Shown here: positions 17,994 through 26,272 of the stretch, one piece after another
Numbering within the stretch: position 1 is the first letter of the stretch
Layout: the number at the start of each line of letters is the position of its first letter
Assembly (NCBI GenBank): GCA_958295945.1
Contig: OY282386.1
Location: forward strand, 2,061,371 to 2,125,370
Length of the DNA stretch: 64,000 bases
Direction: 5' to 3'
From: Candidatus Poribacteria bacterium
GTDB lineage: Bacteria > Poribacteria > WGA-4E > WGA-3G
Position numbers and translations under genes: made by a program
The notes under the pieces: generated by a model
Told to the model about the DNA's origin: nothing
The model's input: the letters and a program-made list of their open reading frames with translations, nothing else
Database searches by the model: none

Positions 17994-18184
17994 TGATAAG
18001 CACTTTCAGGATAAGTTGTGGACACAACAGGGACGGATCGGTGAATGTGTGCCCGAATCGGTATAGGATCAGCACTCGCGAACAATTGAGAATCGCTCGG
18101 AATCACATCGGATAATACAGGATCAGCTCTTAAATCCTTTAGCATTGGTGGTGTATTGAACGCATCGTGTATGTCCATCAACAT
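17972..18184 (-). CDS. Small hypothetical protein between HigB-like toxin and TPR protein
   Basis: A 70-residue frame starting 3 bp after the toxin stop and overlapping the TPR gene start by 22 bp, an arrangement typical of translational coupling. It has 'MLMDIHDAFNTPPMLKDLRA' at the N-terminus, is rich in Pro, Asp and Ser, and has no transmembrane helix, helix-turn-helix or other motif I recognise. It may be a small antitoxin, a linker peptide or a non-coding stretch. Support comes only from its tight packing in the unit. Confidence 0.4.
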   Translation of the reverse strand: MLMDIHDAFNTPPMLKDLRADPVLSDVIPSDSQLFASADPIPIRAHIHRSVPVVSTTYPESAYQWLVERC

Positions 18185-18187
18185 AAT

Positions 18188-18514
18188 TTACCTCTTCCAG
18201 CCGCCTCTATCATATTCTTCGTGTGTGAGCACGTGCATAATAGAGACTTCCTGCCTTTTGTAATTAATGAATGCGATAAGGCGTACACTCCTACCGATGT
18301 TGAAGACTGTCAATGTTGTTCTTTCCCCTGGTTGACTAAACTTTCCAGGACCCACTGGGACTGGATCCGCTTGAGGGAACGTATCATGCAAATCTGTAAT
18401 AGATTCAAAAGTGCCCTCCTCCATCAACTCATACCACCGCTCAAGTCCTCGTCTTGTAGTTGGATGTCTCTTTGCAAATTTATCCAGTTTTCTTCGTCCA
18501 GTGATATGCCTTAG
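18188..18514 (-). CDS. higB: HigB-like mRNA interferase toxin, start codon uncertain
   Basis: The frame reads 'HITGRRKLDKFAKRHP', 'RRGLERWYELMEEGTFESIT', 'TTLTVFNIGRSVRLIAFINY' and 'VSIMHVLTHEEYDRGGWKR', a full-length match (about 106 residues) to HigB toxins of the RelE-like fold. Their hallmark is VFNIGG.KYRLI..I.Y..Q..YIRHVLTH.EYD. The expected ATG before 'RHIT' is replaced by CTA (18514-18512), with a stop just upstream. The first in-frame ATG (18427) would remove about 28 N-terminal residues. So the gene may have lost its start, use a rare start, or make a short protein. HigB cleaves ribosome-bound mRNA. A small gene and the HigA-arm TPR gene follow on the same strand. Confidence 0.72.
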   Translation of the reverse strand, partial: LRHITGRRKLDKFAKRHPTTRRGLERWYELMEEGTFESITDLHDTFPQADPVPVGPGKFSQPGERTTLTVFNIGRSVRLIAFINYKRQEVSIMHVLTHEEYDRGGWKR

Positions 18515-18640
18515 TTATTTTGCGTAGGTACCCTGTTAGTATGTGACTTCAGCGGTTTTTACGAAATTATTATACCATACTAAGACCTAAGTTGTCAAAA
18601 ATTGGAATAGTGAGAGTTCTTAATGCCTGAGATATTAAAG

Positions 18641-18670
18641 TTGACTTTTATATAGAAAATTAAATATAAT
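18641..18670 (+). promoter_or_regulatory. Sigma70 promoter before the Gfo/Idh/MocA trio
   Basis: TTGACT (18641-18646) and a consensus TATAAT (18665-18670) are spaced by 18 nt, about 97 bp before the ATG at 18767. Confidence 0.65.
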
Positions 18671-18766
18671 GGTTAGACGAAAACAATCTATAACATGTCT
18701 AAGGACCAGAGAATCGTGTATAAAGTCAGTCTTGTACCACAAACTATCCGAAACTGAATATAGAAT

Positions 18767-19981
18767 ATGCCACAATTAAAATATGCATTAATCGGTCATG
18801 GGCGACGCGGTTCAGCACATCTATCAACTGCTGCCGCATTAAAAGACACTTATGAAATCGTCGCAGTCTGTGATGCACACAAAGAATCAGCAGAAGCAGG
18901 TGCATCAAGAGTCGGTGTAAAAGCATACTCGGATGTACGTAAAATGGTAGATGAAACATCTCCCGATGTCTGTGATGTAGCTGTTCCTGTCCAACTACAC
19001 CATATCGTTTCCTGTTACCTCTCTCGTCGCGGCATCTCACATAATGTAGAAACAGGACTGTCATCGACTCTTGGTTTGATGGATATGATGATAACAGATG
19101 CTGCTGAAAATGGAGTAAAACTCCAAACATCAGAGAACTTCCCCTTTGTCCCTGTTGAACAGTTTGTCTGCAAACTAATTCATGAAGATGTAATCGGCAT
19201 GGTACATAAGTGCTATCGTCTATTTTCCACTACTGGCTACCACGGTCTTGCAGCAATACGGTGTCGGATGAATGCTGTCCCCACATCGGTAAGTAGTATC
19301 GGTCATTCAATGCCTGTTGTGCCTTATGTTGATAGGGCAAAACGCGACTTCAATAGTGAAAGTCTTGAATTCTACGCAATTGATTTTGCCAGCGGTGGAA
19401 TCGGCATAGCAATGGTAGGTAACAAAAACGGTTGTCTTGGAAGAAACAAACTCGTAGGTTTTGAGACCTGCGGTGAACGCGGTACTATTATCACAAACGG
19501 CAATCAAGGTGCAATAGGAGGAGAAACCGTCAACGTCTGCACTGACAAAGATATTAGCCAAAACGCAGGTAGAGCACAAACTTACGAATTTCAGAGAGAA
19601 TATAGTGAGAATAAAGTGCTGCAGCGCATTTATGTGGAACTTCCAAAATCGCTCGGTGGTACGATTGAATGGCTTAATCCTTACAGGAATACTCAAATTT
19701 CCGAGGGTGGAATTTCACTCGCTACCATGCTTGATGGTATAGCAACTGCAGTAAGAGAGGGCACACAACCGATCTGGACAGGAGAAATGGGTAGAGCAGA
19801 TCAGGAGATGGTCATCGCAAGACAACGTTCTGTCCAAACGAATCGACAGGCGATTCAACTCCCACTCTCGCCAGCCCCTGAAGAAGAAGCAGCATTTGAC
19901 CGAAATTTTGAGAAACAATTTGGGGTTCATCCCCGAGAAGATATTGAAAAGGCATTACAAGTAAATTTCAAGGCGCGTTAA
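18767..19981 (+). CDS. Gfo/Idh/MocA-like oxidoreductase lacking the EKP motif
   Basis: A 404-residue protein with an N-terminal Rossmann fold ('ALIGHGRRGSAHLSTAA', GxGxxG at about 10-15; acidic 'VAVCDA' at the second strand). Where active family members have the catalytic EKP Lys after strand five, this protein reads 'GISHNVETGLSSTLGLMDMM'. The usual proton-donor Lys is therefore absent, although the dinucleotide site is kept. The C-terminal domain includes 'YHGLAAIRCRMNA' and 'SLEFYAIDFASGGIGIAMVG'. It may have altered chemistry (for example hydrolase-like, as in GH109-type relatives) or be non-catalytic. The next two genes are standard members of the same family on the same strand; the 104-bp gap leaves room for a separate promoter. 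Confidence 0.8.
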   Translation: MPQLKYALIGHGRRGSAHLSTAAALKDTYEIVAVCDAHKESAEAGASRVGVKAYSDVRKMVDETSPDVCDVAVPVQLHHIVSCYLSRRGISHNVETGLSSTLGLMDMMITDAAENGVKLQTSENFPFVPVEQFVCKLIHEDVIGMVHKCYRLFSTTGYHGLAAIRCRMNAVPTSVSSIGHSMPVVPYVDRAKRDFNSESLEFYAIDFASGGIGIAMVGNKNGCLGRNKLVGFETCGERGTIITNGNQGAIGGETVNVCTDKDISQNAGRAQTYEFQREYSENKVLQRIYVELPKSLGGTIEWLNPYRNTQISEGGISLATMLDGIATAVREGTQPIWTGEMGRADQEMVIARQRSVQTNRQAIQLPLSPAPEEEAAFDRNFEKQFGVHPREDIEKALQVNFKAR

Positions 19982-20085
19982 AGAAATGGTCAGATAACTT
20001 GTAGGGTTAGGTCTTTGTGCCCACCCAAAATCGCAAACAGTTATAGGATAGAGGTATTACAAACCTAACAACAGAAAGGTAAAAT

Positions 20086-21057
20086 ATGAAAGAAATTAAA
20101 ATTGGTTTTATTGGATCAGGTGGCAACGCAAACGGACACATGAATCGGCTATCAGAAATGGAAGGCGCGAATGTCGTAGCAGTATGCGATATTGTCCCGC
20201 AAAAGGCACAAAATGCAGCTGAAAAACACAGTGCCGACCCTTATACTGATCACCGAGAAATGCTGGAACGAGACGATTTAGATGCTATCTATCTAAGTCT
20301 ACCTGTCTTTGTTCATGGACAACCTGAGTTAGACGTGATTGAACGTGGCTTACCATTCTTCGTTGAAAAACCCGTAGCAATAACCATGGACATCGCACGA
20401 GAAGTAGAAGCAGCAGTGACAAAAGCCGGATTAATTACCTGTGTCGGATATCAACTCCGCTATCTCGGTTCAACAAAGATAACCCAAGAAATCCTCACAG
20501 GAAAAACAATCAACATGGCTGTTGGTAAGTACTGGTGCGGCACTGGTCGTGGTAATCCTGAAGGATGGTTGCGACAGATGAGTAAATCAGGTGGGCAATT
20601 GGTTGAACAAGCCACGCACACAGTTGACATGATGCGTAACTTGCTTGGTGAAGTAGATTCTGTCTTCGCAATGCAAGCAAATCGTACTCTCAAAGAAATT
20701 GATTGTCCAGATAGCAATAGCGTATCACTACAATTTACCAGCGGTGCTGTCGGTTCTTTGACCGCAGCATGGGCGTATACTGGTGGTTGGGACAATGCCA
20801 ATGTCTTAGATATCCTATATGATGGTGAATTGTTGAACTGGAATCCTGCAAGAGTTTATTGCAAAGAAGATAGTGAATGGGTAGAAAAAACAGAATCTGG
20901 TCCCACTATAGATGAAGTCTTTGTGAATGCAGTCCGTAGTGGTGATGCATCTCAGATATTGAGTCCCTATACTGATGCTGTCAAAACACTTGCGATTTCA
21001 CTCGCAGCAAATCTATCTGCCCAAGAAAATAGACCCGTAAAACTTTCTTCGTTGTAA
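20086..21057 (+). CDS. Gfo/Idh/MocA family NAD(P)-dependent oxidoreductase
   Basis: A 323-residue enzyme with 'IGFIGSGGNANGHMNRLSE' (Rossmann loop, about 6-20), 'FVEKPVAITMDIA' with the catalytic Lys at about 95, and the downstream 'GGQLVEQATHTVDMMRNLLG' His motif (about 168-187). Length is typical (320-350). Members oxidise sugars, sugar acids or inositols with NAD(P). An AAAGG site 6 nt before the ATG and the 9-bp gap to the next gene indicate cotranscription with the third oxidoreductase. Substrate unknown; the clustering suggests successive or alternative steps on one carbohydrate. Confidence 0.9.
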   Translation: MKEIKIGFIGSGGNANGHMNRLSEMEGANVVAVCDIVPQKAQNAAEKHSADPYTDHREMLERDDLDAIYLSLPVFVHGQPELDVIERGLPFFVEKPVAITMDIAREVEAAVTKAGLITCVGYQLRYLGSTKITQEILTGKTINMAVGKYWCGTGRGNPEGWLRQMSKSGGQLVEQATHTVDMMRNLLGEVDSVFAMQANRTLKEIDCPDSNSVSLQFTSGAVGSLTAAWAYTGGWDNANVLDILYDGELLNWNPARVYCKEDSEWVEKTESGPTIDEVFVNAVRSGDASQILSPYTDAVKTLAISLAANLSAQENRPVKLSSL

Positions 21058-21066
21058 GGTAGAACT

Positions 21067-22080
21067 ATGTCAAAAAAATATCGCGTTGCAATCGTTGGGT
21101 GCGGTGGTATTTCGCATGCACACGGCAATGCTTGGAGAAACGTACCAGAAATTGAAATTGTTGGTGCATGCGACGAGAAATTTGAGTCTCTCTCCCGTTT
21201 TGCAACCGAATATGAAGTTGAGAATACTTACAACGACCTTAGACAGATGTTGGAAAAACAGAACCCGGATGTCCTCGTCGTTGCAACGTGGCCTTCAAGT
21301 CATCTCAAAAATGTGTTGGAAGCAGTGCGTTGCGAAGTTAAAGGTATCCTCGTTGAAAAGCCGATCGTGGTCAACACATCTCAACTTGAACAGATGATAC
21401 AGGTAACAGAAGGAGCAAATATCCTTTTGATGGAAGCCTTCATGTATCGGCATCATCCATTGACGTTAGCAGTAAAGGAAAAGGTGAATGAAGGTGCAAT
21501 CGGAGAAGTCCGATACGCACGGTCCACCTTTTCAACTGGTTTAGGGCGTAGCTCGCAAGCCCATATTAAGAAGTTGGATAGAACAAACTGGAGGTTAAGA
21601 GGTGATCTCGGTGGGGGTGCTGTCATGGATTTAGGCTGCTACTGTATCAACATCATCCGTCACCTCATCGGACGCGAACCACAATCGGCATGGGCAACTG
21701 GAAAGTATGAACCGATTAACAATGTTTGGGAAACTCTCATCGGTACAATGGACTTTGGTGATGGTATTACTGGTCAATTTGATTGTAGTTTCGGATGGAC
21801 TTGGCGTGAGTGTTATGAAGTTGCTGGAACAGAGGGAACTCTCTGTGTCCAGTCAGCATGGGGCAATAGAGAAGGGGAATCGCATTTCACCGTCAACGGA
21901 GAAACTATTAGCGTTACAGGTGTAAATCCGTATGCTGCCGAAATATTGAATCTATGTGAAGCAGTAGAGAACGGCACCCCACTTCGTTTACCAATTGCGG
22001 ACGCGCTGGGAAATATGCGTGTCATAGATGCATTGCATGAATCAGCGCATACAGGACAACGGATTCGCGTGCCAAATTAA
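21067..22080 (+). CDS. Gfo/Idh/MocA family NAD(P)-dependent oxidoreductase
   Basis: A 337-residue enzyme with 'VAIVGCGGISHAHGNAWRN' (Rossmann loop, about 7-25), 'GILVEKPIVVNTS' (catalytic Lys at about 100), then 'LMEAFMYRHHPLTLAVKE' and 'LGGGAVMDLGCYCINIIRHL' containing the Asp/His-region residues. The EAFMYRHHP segment is typical of the D-xylose/trans-dihydrodiol dehydrogenase-like branch (glucose-fructose oxidoreductase relatives), pointing to an aldose substrate. It is the last gene of the three-gene set, starting 9 bp after the previous stop with an AAGG site. Cytoplasmic. Confidence 0.9.
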   Translation: MSKKYRVAIVGCGGISHAHGNAWRNVPEIEIVGACDEKFESLSRFATEYEVENTYNDLRQMLEKQNPDVLVVATWPSSHLKNVLEAVRCEVKGILVEKPIVVNTSQLEQMIQVTEGANILLMEAFMYRHHPLTLAVKEKVNEGAIGEVRYARSTFSTGLGRSSQAHIKKLDRTNWRLRGDLGGGAVMDLGCYCINIIRHLIGREPQSAWATGKYEPINNVWETLIGTMDFGDGITGQFDCSFGWTWRECYEVAGTEGTLCVQSAWGNREGESHFTVNGETISVTGVNPYAAEILNLCEAVENGTPLRLPIADALGNMRVIDALHESAHTGQRIRVPN

Positions 22081-22100
22081 CCTTTAACCTCAATAATCAC

Positions 22101-22128
22101 TTGTAGGGCGAGGCCTCTGTGCCTCGCC
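22101..22128. repeat. Palindromic intergenic repeat, GTAGGGCGAGGC type
   Basis: GGCGAGGC (22107-22114) and GCCTCGCC (22121-22128) form an 8-bp stem with a 6-nt loop, preceded by TTGTAGG. Related TTGTAGG-plus-palindrome units occur near 20000, 22884, 36161, 36552, 36591 and 58831. It lies 20 bp after a gene end and may also act as a transcription end. Confidence 0.6.
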
Positions 22129-22149
22129 ATGTTTATTGCGATGTTTTTC

Positions 22150-22178
22150 TTGTAATATAAAAGTAACAAGTGTATAAT
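22150..22178 (+). promoter_or_regulatory. Candidate promoter for the coiled-coil protein gene
   Basis: TTGTAA (22150-22155) and TATAAT (22173-22178) with 17-nt spacing, about 70 bp before the chosen start at 22250. Confidence 0.5.
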
Positions 22179-22249
22179 TTATAGAAATTGAAACTTGACA
22201 AATGGCATGTGACATAAAACAGACTTTAAAACAAGTTAGGAGATGGACA

Positions 22250-22765
22250 ATGTGTAAAGTGTGGGTTCCTCTGTGGATGTTCATTGCTATTTACTCAATA
22301 CCTTACGTTAACTCCACTGCATTCGCTCAGCAAAAACCAACAGAGTCAAATGATTTACAGTATATTGAAACAGTAGATTTACGGGAACTTGTTAATACTG
22401 TGAGAGAATTAACCAAAAATGTAAGTGAACTAACGAAAAGTGTGAATAACATCAATACAAGAATGACTGGGGTTGAAACAAGAATGACTGGGGTTGAAAC
22501 AAGAATGACTGGGGTTGAAACAAGAATGGCTGTGATTGAAGAACGCACAACATGGATTAGAGGACTCTTATATATACTTTTAGCAGCAATTGTCGGTGCT
22601 ATAGTCACCCCAATTATACTCCACATTTTATCTAACAGAGGGAAGCAGAACTCAAATATTGCTACAGTCAATGAACTTGAAAAAGATAAAAATGGAAATC
22701 AGAAAGAGCCACCTTATGATGTAGTTACTGAAGGTGAGTTAAAGACTGAGGGAAAAATCCAATAG
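22250..22765 (+). CDS. Membrane-anchored coiled-coil protein with signal peptide
   Basis: Starts at the ATG at 22250 (MCKVWVPLWMFIAI), 7 nt after AGGAG; an upstream ATG at 22202 has no such site. The 171-residue product has a signal peptide ending near 'STAFAQQ' (about 29), a heptad-rich coiled coil (about 42-105) and a transmembrane helix (about 112-133: WIRGLLYILLAAIVGAIVTP). A hydrophilic tail follows. Three exact TGVETRM heptads come from a 21-bp DNA repeat and lengthen the coil. Orientation is probably periplasmic coil and cytoplasmic tail. No family is recognised; t-SNARE/methyl-accepting-like coils of this kind are common in small envelope proteins. Confidence 0.7.
   Translation: MCKVWVPLWMFIAIYSIPYVNSTAFAQQKPTESNDLQYIETVDLRELVNTVRELTKNVSELTKSVNNINTRMTGVETRMTGVETRMTGVETRMAVIEERTTWIRGLLYILLAAIVGAIVTPIILHILSNRGKQNSNIATVNELEKDKNGNQKEPPYDVVTEGELKTEGKIQ
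22461..22523 (+). repeat. 21-bp coding tandem repeat, three exact copies
   Basis: The unit GAATGACTGGGGTTGAAACA plus A recurs at 22461, 22482 and 22503, with a diverged fourth copy from 22524. Each adds one coiled-coil heptad (TGVETRM) in frame. The identity suggests recent expansion by slippage. Confidence 0.9.
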
Positions 22766-23053
22766 GTGTTAACTCAAGAGGACAATTGCTGGATCCTCTC
22801 TTGTTGTAGGACTTTGTCAGTCCGATTTTCTTTTTGTAGGAATGCCCTGATGAATTTTGACGTTCATGTTCGGTATTCGTAGAGGCGAGGTCCCCTCGCC
22901 CGTTCTATTGTTCAAGGTTTCCGAGCTGGGTTGGGAGACCCAACCCAGATGCCTGCAATCACCGATTTTGGTTGTCAAAGTTCATTGGATAGGCGTATAC
23001 GAACCTAACAAAAGAAAACAATGGATTGCGCCTCAAAAAAACAGGAGGCTGTT
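22766..23053. other. Intergenic region with stacked palindromes
   Basis: No gene is supported here. There are two strong hairpins: GGCGAGG/CCTCGCC (22884-22900) and a perfect 10-bp stem CTGGGTTGGG/CCCAACCCAG with a 3-nt loop (22926-22948). Both belong to the GC-rich palindromes scattered between genes in this window. No T-run follows, so they are not clear terminators. An AGGAGG site at its end serves the lipoprotein gene. Confidence 0.6.
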
Positions 23054-23579
23054 TTGAAAAAACTATGTATATCCCTAATACTAATCCTAACGTATATTCC
23101 TAATACTAATCCTAACAAGTTGTGGGACAAAAGAGTATATTGTTTTACGTGGCGTGCCAGAAAACCCCACTTTTACTGTCATCCCAGCGGATAATTACTT
23201 ATCAGAAGTTGCATTTGCGAATAGAATCGAACGCTATCTAATTAGCGCAGGTGTTAAAGTTGTACAACGTCCTGGTATGAAACATATACAGACAGAACAA
23301 TCAGAAGCAGAAAGACAATCTAAATCAGATAGTTCCACAGAGGCAGCTGGTAAGGTTCTGACAGAGACCTATTTTATGCGTGAACCAACCGCAGCAGACT
23401 ATATTGTGTTAACATATCGTCACTCGTTACAAATTAGAATTATAAAGAACAAAACTCAAGAAGTCCTGACTGTCTTATCCCTTCCAATTGCACATCAACA
23501 ATTTGGAGCAGCCCCTGAACGGAAATACATTTTGGATGCATTGTCGCACATGCAAATAAATACTATCCAAACGAAGTAG
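23054..23579 (+). pseudogene. Lipoprotein gene frameshifted by a 25-bp tandem duplication in the signal peptide
   Basis: A TTG start at 23054 follows AGGAGG by 5 nt and reads MKKLCISLILIL. A 25-bp direct duplication (23067-23091 and 23092-23116, one mismatch) then shifts the frame. If one unit is removed the sequence reads 'ILTSCGTKEYIVLRGVPENP', giving a canonical lipobox (LTSC) and running in frame into the downstream reading frame from 23154. That frame continues to 23579 with 'FTVIPADNYLSEVAFANRIE' and 'AADYIVLTYRHSLQIRI'. The intact protein would be a lipoprotein of about 167 residues with no recognised domain. As sequenced it cannot be secreted as a lipoprotein, unless the repeat number varies in the population. 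A GTG start at 23154 could give a cytoplasmic product. Confidence 0.7.
23067..23116 (+). repeat. 25-bp tandem duplication (2 copies)
   Basis: Units of 25 nt ending in CCTAATACTAATCCTAAC differ at one base. 25 is not a multiple of three, so gain or loss of a unit switches the lipoprotein frame off or on. The short inner direct repeat CTAAT-ACTAAT probably favours slippage. Confidence 0.85.
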
Positions 23580-23682
23580 GATTGCACTTGATAAGCTTTA
23601 CATGCTGTTTTCTTAATCACGGATTAACCGCAAGCAAAGGGTATACGTAAATCCTTTGAAAACAACCTTGATAAACCAGACT

Positions 23683-23745
23683 CCAATCTTGGAAATCCTA
23701 TAATCTTGAAGATCTTGGTTCAGACAAATTAACAAACCCAAATTA
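23683..23745. repeat. Dispersed intergenic repeat shared with 40287-40330
   Basis: Here and at 40287-40330 the order GACTC..AATC.TG.AAATCCT..., then GGTTCAGACAA, recurs with substitutions and small gaps. Neither copy can fold as a tRNA or code for a protein. I take them as copies of a decayed intergenic repeat. Confidence 0.45.
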
Positions 23746-23864
23746 TGTTGAACAAATCCATAACTTCCATGTATAATACTATATAACAAGCAAAATATAT
23801 CTTTCAAGAAATACTATACCCAATGATATCCCAACCATACCGTTGGTAGAGGTAACATAACCTA

Positions 23865-26189
23865 ATGTTTGAACAACTCATGAAGTACCCGGTAGATGTC
23901 TTTCGAGAAGGAGATTTCTCTTTCGGAATTCCAATACCGGGACTTCTAATCTTTGCCATGATGGTCGGGCTTGTCGCAGCAACCATTTGGGCATATAGGA
24001 GTGCAAAAGGTCGTTCGGGACGCGCATTCCGTGGATTCCTCATTTTTCTACGCATAATTGTCCTCTGTGTTCTTGCCTTCTGCCTACTCAAACCTTTCCT
24101 AACAATATATCAAAACAACCCAGACGACTCCTACCTGTTAGTAATGGTTGATCGATCCAAGAGTATGCAAATAACCGATTCGGAAGATGGTGAATCTCGC
24201 ATAAGTAGAGCAAACCAATTACTTTTCGGTGAAAACAACGAAGATGGAGAAAAACTTCTTGAAAAACTGAATGCAAACAAATTCAAGGTCAGATTATTCG
24301 GGTTTGATGCAGGAGCGAAACGGATTCCAAGTGAAACCATACAAAGTGCAGATGGAGAAAATACTAACATACCAAATGCTGTCAACGAAGCACTTGATGA
24401 TTTGCAAGGAATTCCGTTGTCCGGTATCGTCCTATGCACCGATGGTGTAGACAGAAGCGGAACAGATATACAAAAACTGGTCATGAAAGCACGAGAACGC
24501 AAAGTACCTATCCATACGGTTGGCATCGGTGATGAAGAAGGTATACCAGACATTGAATTGGTAAAAGTAGATGTCCCACGCACGGCAGAAGAGGATTTTC
24601 CCGTTGAAATAACTGCTACAGTCAAACGCACAGGAAATGCACAAAAGAAAGCAACAATACAACTGATTGAAAATGGACGGATACTTGAATCGTATCCGAT
24701 TACCCTAAAAAACGATGTTGCCAGAGTTCCGTTCAAATTCACCCCACGCCATCCTGGTACCATAAAATATGAGGTGCAGGTCCTTCCTGAAACTGATGAG
24801 CCAATCCCACAAAACAACAATAAAACATTCATCCTAAAAGTATTACCTACAAAACGTGTGAAGGTGCTCATCGTTTCCGACCCAGATTGGAGTTTTAAAT
24901 TTGTCAGACGCGCTCTAGAAAATGATCCCAATATTGTGCTAACTGTGAGATACACGACCAGTAAAGATACCTATGGTGGCACTTCAGGAAGTTCAACGCA
25001 AAGTTTCAAATTATATCCTGATTCAAAAGAGACACTCTTCAATTTTGATGCAATCATTTTTGGAAATATCGCAGCATCAGAATTTACACGTACACAACTT
25101 GAAAACACCTTAGAATTTGTCCGAACACGTGGTGGTGGGTTTTTGATGATAGGAGGGTCAAAATCTTTAGGTAACTCAGTAATAACCGATTCATATCTCA
25201 ACACACCAATAGCAGAATTACTCCCTATTGAATTGGAGTTAGGGGAAAAACCTAAATCCGTACCGTTACACCTGTCACCTGCCCAAATTCCTCGTCCAAA
25301 AGGGTTTAAGTTACAACTGACAGCTGAAGGAAAAACGGAACCATTGATGGAACTGGCAAATTCCTCAACTGAAAATCTGAAAAATTGGGATAAGATGCCA
25401 ACACTCAATTATTATAGTAAAGTCAAACGAGCAAAAGCAGGTGCAACAATTCTCGCTGAACATCCTACGGACAGAAATGAATATGGGAAACGGATTCTCA
25501 TTGCCACTCACAATTACAACGCAGGACGCGTAATGGTCTACACACCAAGTAGTTCAGAACGATGGCAAATGCACATGGACAGTAAAGATGATAGCAGTGA
25601 ACGTTTTTGGAGACAGACTGTAAAATGGTTGACCACTGCACCAAAGTCTGCTATCAAACTTGATATTGCAAAAACGGAATATACACTGAAGGAACCTGTT
25701 GTGATTGAAGTTACGGCAACCGACAATACATTTACAGTTACAAATAATGCAAAATTGCGTGCTATCGTTGTTGACGAAAAAGGGACACGAAAAGAACTGC
25801 AACTTGAACAAGTGTTAGGAAAAGATGGATTATACACTGCACGATTTATCCCAAGTCAATATGGAGAATATACTGTCACCGCAACAGGGACTCTTGATGG
25901 TGAAAACCTCGGAAAACAACAAGCACTATTTGAAGTAAAACCGTCTTTTGAGGAGTTTAGCGATGCGGCACTAAATGTTCCTCTGCTAACAAACCTGGCA
26001 AATATGAGTGGTGGAAAATACTATCCCATTGAACAAGCAGGACAATTAGTCAATCAAATCGCATTAGTAGAAAGTGCAACATCAGAAATAACCGATGTTG
26101 ACATCTGGGATCTACCACTGATTTTTGCATTGATACTCCTATTCCTCTGTCTTGAATGGTTCTTACGAAAACGCGCAGGATTAGTATAA
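23865..26189 (+). CDS. Large membrane protein with VWA domain and glutamine-amidotransferase-like region
   Basis: A 774-residue inner-membrane protein. Two N-terminal transmembrane helices (about 22-42 and 57-80) are followed by a von Willebrand A domain whose MIDAS begins 'LLVMVDRSKSMQITDSE' (DxSxS, about 95) and includes 'IVLCTDGVDRSGTDIQK' (about 190). A beta-sandwich segment follows, then a class-I glutamine-amidotransferase-like fold (about 325-560, with 'VKVLIVSDPDWSFKFVRRAL' and 'GGGFLMIGGSKSLGN'). There is no obvious catalytic Cys-His-Glu triad. A C-terminal helix (about 750-768) anchors the end. This architecture is common in Planctomycetes-like bacteria near MoxR/DUF58 genes. The MoxR ATPase is 3.3 kb downstream, with no DUF58 partner in the window. 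Confidence 0.85.
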   Translation: MFEQLMKYPVDVFREGDFSFGIPIPGLLIFAMMVGLVAATIWAYRSAKGRSGRAFRGFLIFLRIIVLCVLAFCLLKPFLTIYQNNPDDSYLLVMVDRSKSMQITDSEDGESRISRANQLLFGENNEDGEKLLEKLNANKFKVRLFGFDAGAKRIPSETIQSADGENTNIPNAVNEALDDLQGIPLSGIVLCTDGVDRSGTDIQKLVMKARERKVPIHTVGIGDEEGIPDIELVKVDVPRTAEEDFPVEITATVKRTGNAQKKATIQLIENGRILESYPITLKNDVARVPFKFTPRHPGTIKYEVQVLPETDEPIPQNNNKTFILKVLPTKRVKVLIVSDPDWSFKFVRRALENDPNIVLTVRYTTSKDTYGGTSGSSTQSFKLYPDSKETLFNFDAIIFGNIAASEFTRTQLENTLEFVRTRGGGFLMIGGSKSLGNSVITDSYLNTPIAELLPIELELGEKPKSVPLHLSPAQIPRPKGFKLQLTAEGKTEPLMELANSSTENLKNWDKMPTLNYYSKVKRAKAGATILAEHPTDRNEYGKRILIATHNYNAGRVMVYTPSSSERWQMHMDSKDDSSERFWRQTVKWLTTAPKSAIKLDIAKTEYTLKEPVVIEVTATDNTFTVTNNAKLRAIVVDEKGTRKELQLEQVLGKDGLYTARFIPSQYGEYTVTATGTLDGENLGKQQALFEVKPSFEEFSDAALNVPLLTNLANMSGGKYYPIEQAGQLVNQIALVESATSEITDVDIWDLPLIFALILLFLCLEWFLRKRAGLV

Positions 26190-26272
26190 CCCAAGTTGCT
26201 ACCTATTTAGATTCTTGTTGGATAGGTTTCTAACCCTTATTAATACGACACTTTTACATTTTGAAAAACAAT

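Noticed and set aside
22461..22523. Short tandem repeats as a CRISPR array
   Set aside because: Units are contiguous without spacers and lie in frame within a coiled-coil gene.
22857..23057. 66-codon frame with 'RRGEVPSPVLLFKV'
   Set aside because: It runs through palindromic intergenic repeats and overlaps the lipoprotein ribosome site.
24131..24955. 274-codon minus-strand frame inside the VWA gene
   Set aside because: It lies wholly antisense to a well-supported gene, with no ribosome site and no recognisable domains.
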